A DNA stretch of 64,000 nucleotides from Sphingobium xenophagum NBRC 107872 (GTDB lineage Bacteria; Pseudomonadota; Alphaproteobacteria; Sphingomonadales; Sphingomonadaceae). The stretch's first letter is position 1. The number at the start of each line of letters is the position of its first letter. The stretch covers positions 1 through 64,000 of the forward strand of contig NZ_BARE01000030.1 in NCBI RefSeq assembly GCF_000367345.1. The letters run 5' to 3'. A program made the position numbers and the translations under genes. The notes under the pieces are model-generated. The model was given only the letters and a program-made list of their open reading frames with translations, made no database searches and was not told where the DNA came from. Below are positions 1-9,402 of the stretch, one piece after another.

Positions 1-132
1 GACAAAACTGCCGATCGCCATCGCCGCTGAGAACGACCGGTAACGCTAAAACCGCCCATTCTTGGTGTAGCGAAGAGCCCGCGCGGCGGCCCGGTTCGGC
101 CTGAACGCCGGAAGAAGCCTAGCGGCTCGGTC

Positions 133-3100
133 TCAACCCAGAGTACACTCCGAGTGGATGTCGGCCCCAACCACCGATCGCGCGATCGACGCTAGATGGG
201 GATGGTGGGTGAAGAAGAGGACCTGCGTCGATCTAGCGAGCTCCGCCAGCACTCGAAAACCCGCTTCGGACCGGTCGTCGTCGAAGTTGACGAAGAGATC
301 GTCGGCTAGGAACGGCAGGCGCACGCCCGCTGCGACAGACTGCTCGACGGCGGCTAGGCGCAAGGCGAGGAACAGCTGGTCGGTGGTTCCCTCGCTCATG
401 GCGCCGACTTCGACGACGGTCCTGCCGTCGTTACGGACTCCTAGGAGTCGCGGCGAGGCGGCGTCGCTGTCGATCCGCAGCGCCGCGTAACGTCCGATCG
501 TCAGGATCGAGAAGAGCTCCGAGGCGCGGAGCAGCATCGGATCCTGGTGTTGCTCGCGATATCGCTCGATCGCCCAACGCAGCGTCACCGCCTGGGCCCG
601 CTTCAGGATGTATTGCTCGGAAAGGACCGCCAGCTCTGCGCGGGCCTGACCCGCGTCCGTGGCAGCGTCGATGGCGCTCTCTCCCTCCTGCTCGAGATTG
701 GCGAACGCCCTCCGTGCATCGCCGAGCCGGCCCGCCGCGGCATCCACCTCGGCGTTTAAGTCCGCCAGTTGGGATGCGAGCGTCTGCGTCTTGGCCGCTA
801 GGCCGTCCGGATCGACGCCGTCGAGGGATCCGAGGAGTTCCGCAAGACCCTTGCCGTCGCCTGCCGATGTGATCGCCGTCTCAGCATCCGCGACCGCCCC
901 CCGGAGTGCTCTGACCGCGCGAGATCGCGCGATGGCGGCCGCGAGCTCGTCGACGCCTTCCGAACCCGTCTCCTCCATCAGGCTCCTGAGGGAATCCATG
1001 GCCGCCGCTAACCTCGCATCCTCGGCCGCCACCTCTTCATTGCGGGCCCCCATTGTGGCCTTCAGTGCGTCGATGACTTTGGCCGTGGCGCGCGCGGAGG
1101 TCAGGCGGCTCCGTAGCGCGGTCAGCCGCTCCTCCGGATTTTCGGACACGGCGATGCCGAGGGTGTCGGCGGCCGCGTGGACCCTGGCGCCGTGGTCGGC
1201 CGCGTCCCTTTCCATCCCGTCGAGCCGTCCCTGCAGGTCCGATAGCGCCTCGATCTCGACGCGCAACTCCTCGAGTATGTCGAGCGCGGCGGTCGCGTTC
1301 CCGAGCTCGAGGTCGAGGCCGGTCTGTTCGAGCTGCTGGCGCCACTGGGCTTCACGGTCGGCCGCCGCGTCCTCGAGTCGCTTCCTGCGTCGACCGAGTG
1401 TGTCGGCGTCCTGCTCGATACGCGCCGCGGCGGCCTCGTCGAGCCGTCTCTGCTGCTCGGCCGCCTCGAGGTCGGCCCGCAGTCGCTCGGCGATCGCCAG
1501 GATGGGCGCGATCTCGTAGGCATCTGGCGGCGTGGCGCCTTCGGGGAGACATGATGCGAGTGCCTGTCGCACCTTGGCCCGGCGGACGTCGGCCGCCCCG
1601 GCCTCCGCCATCGCCGCGACGGATGCGGCGTACGCCGCCTCGGAGACGTCCCTCGCGGCGTTCCAGGCGACAAGGCGCGTCGGCTCCATCTCGACATGGC
1701 CCGCCGCCTCCAGCCTCTCCCGCCAGGCGCTTCGTTTGGTGTCGACGCGCTCCTCTGCGCCCTTCGCGCGGAGCTCCGCCTGCTCCGCATCAAGCATGAG
1801 CTTCACGACCCGGTTCTGCATGTCGGCGAGCCGGCTCGACTCGTCGGCCGCCGCGAACCGCAGGTCACTGAGCTGGTCCGCCTCTGCCAGGGTGGCTTCG
1901 AAGACGGTGACAGCTTCGTGCGGCGCGGCGACTGGCGCCTCGGCCAGGATGTGGTCGCGGAGCGGGCGCCAGTGTTCGTTGCGGGCGGTCCGCGCGCTCT
2001 GGATCTCCTCCGCGGAGACCGCGTTCCCGGAGGCGAGCTGTTCCATTTGGAGGGATAGGGCCGCGGCTTCATCCCGGGCGCGGCCGGCCTCGGTGGTCTC
2101 CCGCTCGGCTTCGGCCGAGAGGTTCGCCATCGCCGTCCGCGCTTCATCGATCTCCGCCTGTCCGATTCGGGGGAGCTCCAGGAGCGTCGCGGCGCCGCCG
2201 CTCCACGGCGCCAGCCGCGAAAGCGACTGTGCCAAGGTCGTCGAGGCTGTGTCGGCCGCCCTCCGCAGGGACTGGCAGCGGGCGTCGATGTCGGCACCGA
2301 GCGCGCGCGCGGCGTCGACGGCGGCGATGACCGGTCCCAGGTCCCTATTCGGATCATCGTCGGCCTTGCGCGGGATACCCGAGGCCGCCCTCCGCCGCTC
2401 GTCGAGCTCCTCCTCGCTCTGCGCGATTTGAGCGAGCGCCGACCTGTCCTCGACGTGCGAGAGCGCGAGTTCGCGCAGCCTCGCGCTGGCGATCCGTGAC
2501 GGTGGATCGGCGGCCAGCGCGCCAGCCTCCTCCCGTAGGCGTTCGATCCGGCCCGTCCGCGTAGCGTGCTCGGTCCTGAGCCGGACCATGTCGCTGCTCG
2601 CCTTCGCGACCGCCCCCGAGGCGCTCACGAGCGCGTCGACGAGATCCGCCTGAGCCATTATTGCCTCGTCCGCCACAAGCGCGTCCACACGCTCGGCCGC
2701 TTCCTCAGCCAGCTTCGCCGCGGCGGCCTTCGCGCGGCCCGCGGACGCGGCCTCGGCCATCGCGGCTTCCGCGGCCTCCTCGCGCTGCGCAGCCAGCTCG
2801 ATGGTCGCACCGTGTGCCTCGATGGCGGCCTGGTGTTCCGCCCGCAGGCGCGCCGACGGCGCGATCCGGCGGATCCGTTCCGCGCGGCTCATCTCGGCGA
2901 GCAGCTCGTCGCGCCGACGTTGGGCCTCGTCCAACGCGGCCTGCGCGGTCGCCACCGCCGCCCTCGCGTCGGTCCAGATCCTCGGTCGGAGCGACCTGTC
3001 GCGGATGGAACGCAGGCCCGCCTCAAGTTCGCGCTGGGCGACGGTGAAGGAGCGTCTGTTGGACGCGCGTGGACCCCAGATGGCGTCCGCTTCCTCCTCC

Positions 3101-3591
3101 AGCCGCGCCAGCTCGTCCGAGACTCCGGTCAGGCCGGAGCCGGCCGCAAACAGCGCCCGGCCAAGGTCGTTGCGGGCCTCGACCATGGCCTTGCCGCCGG
3201 CCCTCAGGCCCTCCTGGTCGAGGCTGAACGAGAGGCCGAAGGTCTCCCTCGTCTGTCCCCTGAGCATCGCGAGGAGCGCGCCCTCGTCGATCGGCCGGTC
3301 GTCCGGACCCAGGAGCGAGGCGTTTGGGGCCTTCTTGCGGCGGCAGGCGAGCGTGGCCCCCTCGTCCTCAAGCACGGCGCCGACCCGCAGTAGCGAGTAG
3401 TCGTACATGAAGTTGTAGGGCGATCGGACTGGGAAGCCGAACAAGAGATCCGACACCGCGGCGAGCGACGTGGTCTTGCCGGCCTCGTTCGCGCCGTAGA
3501 TGACGTGCAGGTCCGGTTGGCCGTTGCGGAACGAGAGCGTGCAGTCCTCAAAGTGGCCGTAGCGCTCGAGCGACAGGTTTACGAAGCGCAC
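133..3591 (-). CDS. YhaN-type SMC-like AAA ATPase (SbcC-like)
   Basis: The 1152-residue protein has the layout of YhaN/SbcC-like ATPases: an N-terminal P-loop (GANEAGKTT, residues 33-41), a very long Ala/Glu/Arg-rich coiled-coil body, and a C-terminal half-site with an ABC-like signature (SEGTTDQLFLALRLA) followed by a Walker B stretch (LPFLADDLFVNFDDD) and a switch His (FFTHHPHL). It starts with GTG directly after the TAG of the upstream metallophosphoesterase gene, so the two are translationally coupled and probably form an SbcCD-like DNA end-processing complex. The family assignment is strong. A role in defence or repair is inferred from the accessory location. The gene ends 132 bases from the window edge and nothing is recognised in those bases. 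Confidence 0.85.
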   Translation of the reverse strand: MRFVNLSLERYGHFEDCTLSFRNGQPDLHVIYGANEAGKTTSLAAVSDLLFGFPVRSPYNFMYDYSLLRVGAVLEDEGATLACRRKKAPNASLLGPDDRPIDEGALLAMLRGQTRETFGLSFSLDQEGLRAGGKAMVEARNDLGRALFAAGSGLTGVSDELARLEEEADAIWGPRASNRRSFTVAQRELEAGLRSIRDRSLRPRIWTDARAAVATAQAALDEAQRRRDELLAEMSRAERIRRIAPSARLRAEHQAAIEAHGATIELAAQREEAAEAAMAEAASAGRAKAAAAKLAEEAAERVDALVADEAIMAQADLVDALVSASGAVAKASSDMVRLRTEHATRTGRIERLREEAGALAADPPSRIASARLRELALSHVEDRSALAQIAQSEEELDERRRAASGIPRKADDDPNRDLGPVIAAVDAARALGADIDARCQSLRRAADTASTTLAQSLSRLAPWSGGAATLLELPRIGQAEIDEARTAMANLSAEAERETTEAGRARDEAAALSLQMEQLASGNAVSAEEIQSARTARNEHWRPLRDHILAEAPVAAPHEAVTVFEATLAEADQLSDLRFAAADESSRLADMQNRVVKLMLDAEQAELRAKGAEERVDTKRSAWRERLEAAGHVEMEPTRLVAWNAARDVSEAAYAASVAAMAEAGAADVRRAKVRQALASCLPEGATPPDAYEIAPILAIAERLRADLEAAEQQRRLDEAAAARIEQDADTLGRRRKRLEDAAADREAQWRQQLEQTGLDLELGNATAALDILEELRVEIEALSDLQGRLDGMERDAADHGARVHAAADTLGIAVSENPEERLTALRSRLTSARATAKVIDALKATMGARNEEVAAEDARLAAAMDSLRSLMEETGSEGVDELAAAIARSRAVRALRGAVADAETAITSAGDGKGLAELLGSLDGVDPDGLAAKTQTLASQLADLNAEVDAAAGRLGDARRAFANLEQEGESAIDAATDAGQARAELAVLSEQYILKRAQAVTLRWAIERYREQHQDPMLLRASELFSILTIGRYAALRIDSDAASPRLLGVRNDGRTVVEVGAMSEGTTDQLFLALRLAAVEQSVAAGVRLPFLADDLFVNFDDDRSEAGFRVLAELARSTQVLFFTHHPHLASIARSVVGADIHSECTLG

Positions 3592-4857
3592 CTACGCGTC
3601 CCCAGTTAGGCGCGACCGCAGCGCGAGTGTCGCCGTCTGGAGCACCGCCGTCCAGTCCCCGTCGCCCGCGGATCGCCGCAGGCCCTCGTCGTCGGCGTCG
3701 TCCGGCGACTGGCCGATCGCGGTCTGCGTGGCGAGCATGAACGGGGCGAGGTCCTCGGCGAGGAGGGCGGCGAGCTCCGGGTCGGTAGCCGCTTGTCCGA
3801 TGAGGGACGACAAGTCGTCCCCAATCCGGATCTGCTGCGGTTGCGCGGGCGGCCCGACCAGCACTTTCACCCTTTCGATGAACAGGTCCGGCGATATCGA
3901 CGCGGCGACCGCGCGCGCGTCGTCGCGGATCGATGACACGCCGTCGTGAAATGCGCCGACGTCCGCCGTCTCGCCGGTGAGCGACACGCGTGCGACGAGA
4001 GGCAGGCCTGCCGCATCGGCCTGCCAAGTGGAGAGGAGCGATGCGCGCATGAGCGAGGCCACCGCGTCCGTAGTCGCCCCGGTGCAGTCGACCTCGACGT
4101 GCGCCCAGCGGAGTACGTCCAGTTCGACATGCTCGATGGTGACGATCTGGGCGTCCTCCACCGTCACTATCACCGCGCCCTTAGGCCCGGTCTCGCGGAT
4201 CGTGCGTCCCTGAGTGTTACCCGGGAAGACGACGTATGGGTCTTCTGAGACGACCTCGTGCTCGTGGACGTGACCGAGCGCCCAGTAGTCGTAGTGCTTG
4301 GACCTGAGGTCCTCCAGGCTGCACGGGGCGTACGCGGCATGGCCCTGGCGGCCGGCTAGCGCGGTGTGGAGCACGCCAATGTTGAAGTGGTGCTCGACCA
4401 CGTCGGGATAGGCGAGGACGAGGTTGTCGGTAACGGCCGGCGTTGCGAAGCTCTGGCCGTGCACCGCGACGGCGAACTCCGGCAGGACATGAGTCTCCGG
4501 GCGCCTCGTCCCGAACAGCTTGACGTTGTCGGGCCAAGGGATGCTGCGCGTTAGCACCGACTCCGCGTCGTGGTTTCCGGACAAAAGGAAGACCGGGACG
4601 TCAGCCTGGGCGAGCCGACCCATCGCCCGCGCGAAGTAGAGGCCGGTTCCCATGTCCTTCCAGTCACCGTCGAACAGGTCGCCGGCGATCACCACGAAGT
4701 CGACCTCCTCGTCGAGGGCCCGCTGGATGAGGTTGTCGAATGCCGCCCGTGTCGCACCTCGGATGTCTTCTTCCGGAAGTCCCTCGTATCTCGACAGGCC
4801 GCGCAGCGGGCTATCGAGGTGAATGTCGGCGGCATGCAGGAAACGGAAGTCTGTAAT
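3592..4857 (-). CDS. YhaO-type metallophosphoesterase (SbcD-like), probable ATT start
   Basis: Calcineurin-like phosphoesterase, likely the Mn-dependent nuclease partner of the adjoining YhaN ATPase. With the start placed at an ATT at 4857, the 421-residue product shows every metal motif of the family: DxH (FLHAADIHLDSPL, D11/H13), GDxxD (VIAGDLFDGDW), GNHD (LLSGNHDAES) and GHVH (ALGHVHEHE). The first ATG/GTG/TTG in frame is the GTG at 4695, which would delete the DxH motif; an in-frame stop (TGA) lies just upstream at 4861-4863, so the start must lie in between. ATT is the only plausible codon, sits 3 bases after a strong GGGGGTGA ribosome site, and gives the normal family N-terminus and length. 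A sequencing error or frameshift at 4858-4870 is the alternative. Confidence 0.85.
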   Translation of the reverse strand: MTDFRFLHAADIHLDSPLRGLSRYEGLPEEDIRGATRAAFDNLIQRALDEEVDFVVIAGDLFDGDWKDMGTGLYFARAMGRLAQADVPVFLLSGNHDAESVLTRSIPWPDNVKLFGTRRPETHVLPEFAVAVHGQSFATPAVTDNLVLAYPDVVEHHFNIGVLHTALAGRQGHAAYAPCSLEDLRSKHYDYWALGHVHEHEVVSEDPYVVFPGNTQGRTIRETGPKGAVIVTVEDAQIVTIEHVELDVLRWAHVEVDCTGATTDAVASLMRASLLSTWQADAAGLPLVARVSLTGETADVGAFHDGVSSIRDDARAVAASISPDLFIERVKVLVGPPAQPQQIRIGDDLSSLIGQAATDPELAALLAEDLAPFMLATQTAIGQSPDDADDEGLRRSAGDGDWTAVLQTATLALRSRLTGDA

Positions 4858-4860
4858 GGC

Positions 4861-4868
4861 TCACCCCC
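4861..4868 (-). promoter_or_regulatory. Strong Shine-Dalgarno that fixes the ATT start of the YhaO gene
   Basis: On the minus strand GGGGGTGA pairs with most of the 16S anti-SD tail (consensus GGAGGTGA, 7 of 8) and ends 3 bases before ATT at 4857. The TGA inside it is the in-frame stop that closes the reading frame upstream, so it decides the start. Confidence 0.6.
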
Positions 4869-5066
4869 ATGCGTCGGCCGCGCATTCTTCATCATCACAT
4901 CGCGCGCGCCAACATGCAGCACAGTTTTGATGCTGACAACTCGGCGTCATTGCACGCGCTCCTATGAGCAAACGTTGTCGATAGCTCTCAGATCTTCAGT
5001 CTGTGTTGCCATCATTCCTCGGCGCCCTCCGGCGGAATGCCCCAAGCTTTCGACGGCCGGGAGGTA

Positions 5067-7364
5067 TCAGGTGCAGAGGCCCTTCAGCCGTTTTAGGTGG
5101 TTCCCGTCGACGTGTTCCATCATGGCGAAGAGCGCAGCGGCCGCTCCCCGCGTTTCCTCAAGGGTCATCGTCGAGAAGGTTAACAGGTCGTCGAGGTTGT
5201 CGGAGTGGGATTCGACCTGGGTGAGCCGTTCAAGCGCCGCCAGCCTCTCCCTGTCGAGATCCGGATAGTCGGCGCACAGTTTGTTGAGCTGGCCGGGCAG
5301 TCCTCCGCCACCCGGACTCTTGAAGGCGAGGAACACGTCGAGCACACGGCGGATCACGTTGGGCATCATGTAGCCGTGGTCGTCGTAAGCGTCGGGCTGC
5401 TCGACGAAACGCAGCACATGGCTGAAGAGAAAGTGGTATTCCGAGTCGTACTCGCGGAGCAGCTTCGACATCTCGCCTATCTTGGATGAGCGTCGGCGCT
5501 CTCCCTCAGGAATCGCGACGTCTATATAGAGAAACGTGGCGGTCGGATCCTTGCCGGCCGGAGGCCGTGCCTTGCCCTTCCAGGCCTTTCTAAACTCGTT
5601 CATGCACTGGAGATTGTGCGTGAGGACGAAGACCTGCGCGGCCTTCTCGAGCCTCGTCCTCACGAGGGAGCAGGCAAAGTTCAGCGCCTTGGTGTCGAGG
5701 CTCGAGACCGGGTCGTCCACCACCACGATGACGTCCTTGAGTTTCCGGTTGTCCGCCTCGATGGAGGAGATGAAGTAGGAGATCGCGATGGCTGTCTTCT
5801 CGCCCTCGCTCGGCGCGCCGGTGATCGGAGTACCATGGCGGTGCAGTTCATAGCCTTCGTCGACTGGATTAATGGTCAGCTCGCCGTGGCCAAGGTAGGC
5901 TGCGATCAGCTTGTTAATGACGGCGGCCGCGGGGCCGTGCGTCCGGATGCGCTGGCGCAGCTCGCTTGCCTTGTCCCGTAGGGCCGCGAGCGCATCGGTC
6001 TCGACCTTCAGGCTGGCGGCGGCGTCGCTGACGTCCTTCGCATTCTTGGCGTATTCCTCGCGGCAGTCGATGATGAAATGGCGGCGGATGGACGTCTCCG
6101 CATCCTCCTTCCGCTTCGCGAAGTCGGCGACTCCCTGGTTGTGCGCCGCGATCGTTTCGTTGACGCTCGCGACGCTAGCCGCCAGGTTCTTGGCTGTGGC
6201 GAGCACATCCGCCTCGGCGGCGACGTCCTTCATGTCCGCGGGAGAGGCGGGCCTCTCCAGCTTTGCGGACAGCACACCTTGCAGCGTGCGCAACTGCTCC
6301 GCCACCTGGCGCGCGTTCTTTGACGCATCCAGCCTCAGGTCCCTGAAGCCGGGCCGCAGTTCGCTGGCCAGGTCGTCAACCGCTGGCAGCTGGGCGGCCA
6401 GTTGGCTGATTGACTCTAGGAGACCGTCGAGACGTTCGGCAGTTCTTTTCAGGCGGGCTACGAACTGGTCTACCCTGTCGTCGAGCGCCGCCGCCAGCAA
6501 GGCGCGGCGTTCCACCGGGATCTCGTGCCCGCACAGAAGGCAGTCGGCCAGCCCGTGGGTAGCGTGGTATTCGTGGCCGTGCTTCAGCCAGAGGAGCATG
6601 TCAGGGTGCCGCTGCACCTCCTCGAGCGCCACCGTTGCGAGCGACTGGCCGCAGACCTCGGCGATGAAGCGGTAGGCGGTATCGATCGTGGCCTTGTCGA
6701 ACGAAAGCGGGTCGAGGCGGGGCATCGGCTCGTCGAGCCTGCGGGTGTCCTCCGCGGCCTTGAGCTCATCATCCGTCAGCCTCGGTCCATCATAATCCTT
6801 CCACGTGTCGAAGTCCCGGGCGAGCGCCGGCGCCTCGTACTTGCGGCTACCCAGATGGAGGCGCGATGCGACCGACTTGGCGCGTTCGCGCTTGTAGCTG
6901 GCGAAGGTCTTGTCCGCAGCCCTCTCGGTTGTGGCCGCCTCCCCGATCTTCGCTTCTGCCTTGAGGATGTCGCCTTCAATTCTCGTCAGCTCGGCTGCGG
7001 CTTCCGCCTGGTCCGCGCCGATGTAGAACACCGGCCTCGCGCGCCCGGCGGCCCATTGAAGGTTTTGCTCGATGTAGTCCGAATTGAACACGAGCATTCG
7101 TTGCTCGAGCCCTTTAAGATTGATCGGGCACCCGAAAGCCCTTCCGTCGTCCAACGTCACCTCGAACGTGCCGCCCTGTGGGAGCTTCGCGTGCGGTTCG
7201 CCCGATTCGAGGCTCGCGAACATCCGCGACAGCGTGCTCTTTCCCGAGCCGTTGAACCCGTAGATCAGGTTGTAACGCCGAAAGTTCAGAGACGGGGTAC
7301 GCGCGCCGCGATCGGCGTAGATCCCCATGCCATGCAGCGACTTGATGTTCGTGAGGATCCCCAT
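5067..7364 (-). CDS. AAA_13 family ATPase, RloC/PrrC-like, with CxxC zinc hook
   Basis: The 765-residue protein belongs to the AAA_13 (COG4694) group. It has a P-loop (GFNGSGKST, residues 36-44), coiled coil, a CLLC zinc-hook motif at C275/C278, more coiled coil, then an ABC-type signature (APSEGEKTAIAISYF), Walker B (VIVVVDDPVSSLD) and switch His (VLTHNLQC). A CxxC hook in the coiled coil is the mark of RloC anticodon nucleases; the C-terminal part (LLREYDSEYHFLF, NVIRRVLDVF, VESHSD) could correspond to the PrrC/RloC Arg-x3-Glu...His triad, but with Asp in the Glu position. It is therefore a RloC-like candidate, not a proven anticodon nuclease. It is co-directional with YhaO/YhaN, 209 bp upstream of them. 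Confidence 0.75.
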   Translation of the reverse strand: MGILTNIKSLHGMGIYADRGARTPSLNFRRYNLIYGFNGSGKSTLSRMFASLESGEPHAKLPQGGTFEVTLDDGRAFGCPINLKGLEQRMLVFNSDYIEQNLQWAAGRARPVFYIGADQAEAAAELTRIEGDILKAEAKIGEAATTERAADKTFASYKRERAKSVASRLHLGSRKYEAPALARDFDTWKDYDGPRLTDDELKAAEDTRRLDEPMPRLDPLSFDKATIDTAYRFIAEVCGQSLATVALEEVQRHPDMLLWLKHGHEYHATHGLADCLLCGHEIPVERRALLAAALDDRVDQFVARLKRTAERLDGLLESISQLAAQLPAVDDLASELRPGFRDLRLDASKNARQVAEQLRTLQGVLSAKLERPASPADMKDVAAEADVLATAKNLAASVASVNETIAAHNQGVADFAKRKEDAETSIRRHFIIDCREEYAKNAKDVSDAAASLKVETDALAALRDKASELRQRIRTHGPAAAVINKLIAAYLGHGELTINPVDEGYELHRHGTPITGAPSEGEKTAIAISYFISSIEADNRKLKDVIVVVDDPVSSLDTKALNFACSLVRTRLEKAAQVFVLTHNLQCMNEFRKAWKGKARPPAGKDPTATFLYIDVAIPEGERRRSSKIGEMSKLLREYDSEYHFLFSHVLRFVEQPDAYDDHGYMMPNVIRRVLDVFLAFKSPGGGGLPGQLNKLCADYPDLDRERLAALERLTQVESHSDNLDDLLTFSTMTLEETRGAAAALFAMMEHVDGNHLKRLKGLCT

Positions 7365-7678
7365 TGCGGGAGTTCATTCCCCGCCGCGATTATTGTCAAT
7401 CTCGAAGCGACCGTATGACCGATTGCAGTTGAGTCCGCGTCGCCGGCCGCAAGCTTCCCGAGACGGGGTGCACTGACTGCCGCTTCGTTGGCGAACGGTC
7501 GACTTGAGGCACCCTGCTGACCATCCGCTTCGGGGGAGCCAAACGGCAGCTTCTTGTCAGGAAAAGACGTTGGCGGTGGCTAATCGGGCGACCGAGTCTG
7601 GTCGACGATCGCCATTCCGACAGCGTGGCAGGTAGCGTCAATGGACTCGCTGAGCAGCGAACACTATCCTTGGCCGCA
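7365..7678. other. Intergenic stretch with no recognised element
   Basis: This 314-bp stretch separates the divergent AAA_13 and DUF6933 genes. No repeat, RNA or convincing sigma-70 promoter was recognised. It must carry the promoters of both neighbours. Confidence 0.4.
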
Positions 7679-8191
7679 ATGCTCCACCTCCACTGCACCA
7701 AGAAACTGCTAGATCGGATCAAACCCGAGATCGCTGAGCCAGGACAAAGCGACACCGCCCTGGGCAATTGGTATGCCACGGTGATGTTCTGGAAGCCGCA
7801 AGTCGCTTTGCTGGTTTCTGAGCGCACGCTGCTTCCCGTGCTTATGCCACTGGCCCCAGCGGCCACGCTCGCTCGAAGATTCCCTGCGCAATTGGCGCTG
7901 GTTCTGAAGGCGCACGGCGTCCCTTCTGAATTCATCGCGCAAGAAGTCTGGCGGATGGACAAGGTCCAATACGCAAAAACTGCGAACCGGAGCGTCGTGG
8001 GCATCCTCAATGAGTTCGTTAAGCAGGCCGAATTCTGGCTGGCCGCCTATGCCTATGAAAAGGGCGATGATGACGATCTCCTGGCGATTTCCGCCAAGCT
8101 AGCAGAGACGCCTTGTAGCCCGCTATACAAGGGCGCGATTTCGCCGGACAGAGCCCTTCATGAACTCGTGAGAGCTGGTGCTCGGGCATAG
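7679..8191 (+). CDS. DUF6933 domain protein
   Basis: The 170-residue product begins MLHLHCTKKLLDRIK, the typical opening of DUF6933 proteins, which have no established function. An 18-codon longer reading is open upstream (from 7625), but the family N-terminus fixes the ATG at 7679. The protein is soluble, without signal peptide or membrane segment, with W and K-rich helices. It stands alone between the AAA_13 gene and the RES toxin gene on an accessory segment, so a cargo or defence-associated role is possible but not shown. Confidence 0.7.
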   Translation: MLHLHCTKKLLDRIKPEIAEPGQSDTALGNWYATVMFWKPQVALLVSERTLLPVLMPLAPAATLARRFPAQLALVLKAHGVPSEFIAQEVWRMDKVQYAKTANRSVVGILNEFVKQAEFWLAAYAYEKGDDDDLLAISAKLAETPCSPLYKGAISPDRALHELVRAGARA

Positions 8192-8257
8192 TCCGCTGAC
8201 CGTTCACTAAGTGCAGCAGTCAGGCAGCACTCGACCGTCCGCACGGGGTTTATGCGA

Positions 8258-8992
8258 TCAGGGGGGATCGATTGGCAAATCGACGATGCGGAAAACAGCC
8301 CCAGATCCGGCATCACGGACAAGGTCAACGCGCTGGCCATCCCAGTGATAGTCGAGGTGGCGCCCCTGCAAAGGATTTGACGCGCAGTCAGGGAAGAAGA
8401 GGGCAACGCATTCGCCGCCTAGGTTCCGAATGCTCGGATATACAATGCCATCGGATCCCGCCCCCCTCAGGTCCGCAGCGAGAGCTTGAGACGCAGCGTA
8501 GCTGTCAGGATCCAGCGCTGGAGCCGTTTCCGCCGCTCGAGATCGGAGATCATGAAGGCCTGCTTCGACTGACATGACAATTTCCCGGAATTGCGAGGTC
8601 CAGCCCGGCGCCTCTCGGGTTCGCGCCATGAAGTGGGCATGGTGGTGGATCGTCTCGAACAGTGCGGTTTCGAACCGATCGCCAACGTAGAGCACGCCGT
8701 AGCTGCCATCGGTAAAGCGGCTTGGCCGGTCGGTGCTGACGTGGGTGAACGGCACCATGAGGTAGGATGCCCCGTTTCCGCCGACGCGTCGGTCGACCGG
8801 AACCAGGTCAAGATTGCCAATCGTCGCCATGATGCGGGGATTGGTCTTCTGCTCTGCCGAGATCAGCAGCGGCCAGTCGGCTGGATCAGCAATGTCTTCG
8901 AACAGATCGATTGGCGGAAAGGCGCTGCGGATGATCCTGACAGCGCCCTTCCACTCAACTCGAGAAACGGGGATATCTGCCGCTCCGCTCAC
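8258..8992 (-). CDS. RES-domain toxin
   Basis: The 244-residue RES-domain protein is the toxin half of a Xre/RES type II toxin-antitoxin system; characterised members degrade NAD+. The RES core is visible: the Arg in PSRFTDGSYGVLYVGD, the Tyr after it, and the Glu in TALFETIHHH. Its ATG overlaps the antitoxin stop by 4 bases (ATGA), the usual antitoxin-first order. Toxin activity is inferred from family and context. Confidence 0.88.
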   Translation of the reverse strand: MSGAADIPVSRVEWKGAVRIIRSAFPPIDLFEDIADPADWPLLISAEQKTNPRIMATIGNLDLVPVDRRVGGNGASYLMVPFTHVSTDRPSRFTDGSYGVLYVGDRFETALFETIHHHAHFMARTREAPGWTSQFREIVMSVEAGLHDLRSRAAETAPALDPDSYAASQALAADLRGAGSDGIVYPSIRNLGGECVALFFPDCASNPLQGRHLDYHWDGQRVDLVRDAGSGAVFRIVDLPIDPP

Positions 8993-9402
8993 CAGCCACC
9001 GCGCTCAGCGTCGAGATAGCGACGCACCCGCATAATGTCGGTGAGTTCGCCCCCGAGCATCACGTCGAGCGCACTGGCTCCACCGAACGCATTGTTGGCC
9101 AACCTGATCCAGGAATAGCCACGGGTTGCCTCCGAGAAGATGATCCGAAGCGCCTTGTGGATGCCCATGAGGTTGGAGAGACGCGCACGCCCATCACGCG
9201 AAACGCGCCCGGGGCCTTCGGCTTTCCATCGCCGATAGGAACGCACCGGCATGTCGAGCAGGGTTGCTGCCTGCTCGTCGGTCAGTTCCCATTTGCCGAA
9301 CAGATTGAGGACTGCCCGGAACATGGCAGCTGCCTCGTCCTGGGTAATCGGATCGGGCCGGAAGGCGGTAACAGCAGTGTCAACGGGTTGCAGAGCCAGC
9401 AT
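8989..9402 (-). CDS. Xre/MbcA/ParS-type antitoxin of the RES toxin
   Basis: The 137-residue protein has an N-terminal helix-turn-helix-like region (WELTDEQAATLLDMPVRSYRRWK) and a C-terminal toxin-binding DUF2384 (MbcA/ParS/Xre) domain (LMGIHKALRIIFSEATRGYSWIRLANNAFGG). It should neutralise the RES toxin and repress its own operon. Start: the ATG at 9402 has GGAGA 7 bases upstream; a longer reading from 9444 would run through the likely operator and lacks a ribosome site. It is the first gene of the operon. Confidence 0.88.
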   Translation of the reverse strand: MLALQPVDTAVTAFRPDPITQDEAAAMFRAVLNLFGKWELTDEQAATLLDMPVRSYRRWKAEGPGRVSRDGRARLSNLMGIHKALRIIFSEATRGYSWIRLANNAFGGASALDVMLGGELTDIMRVRRYLDAERGGW

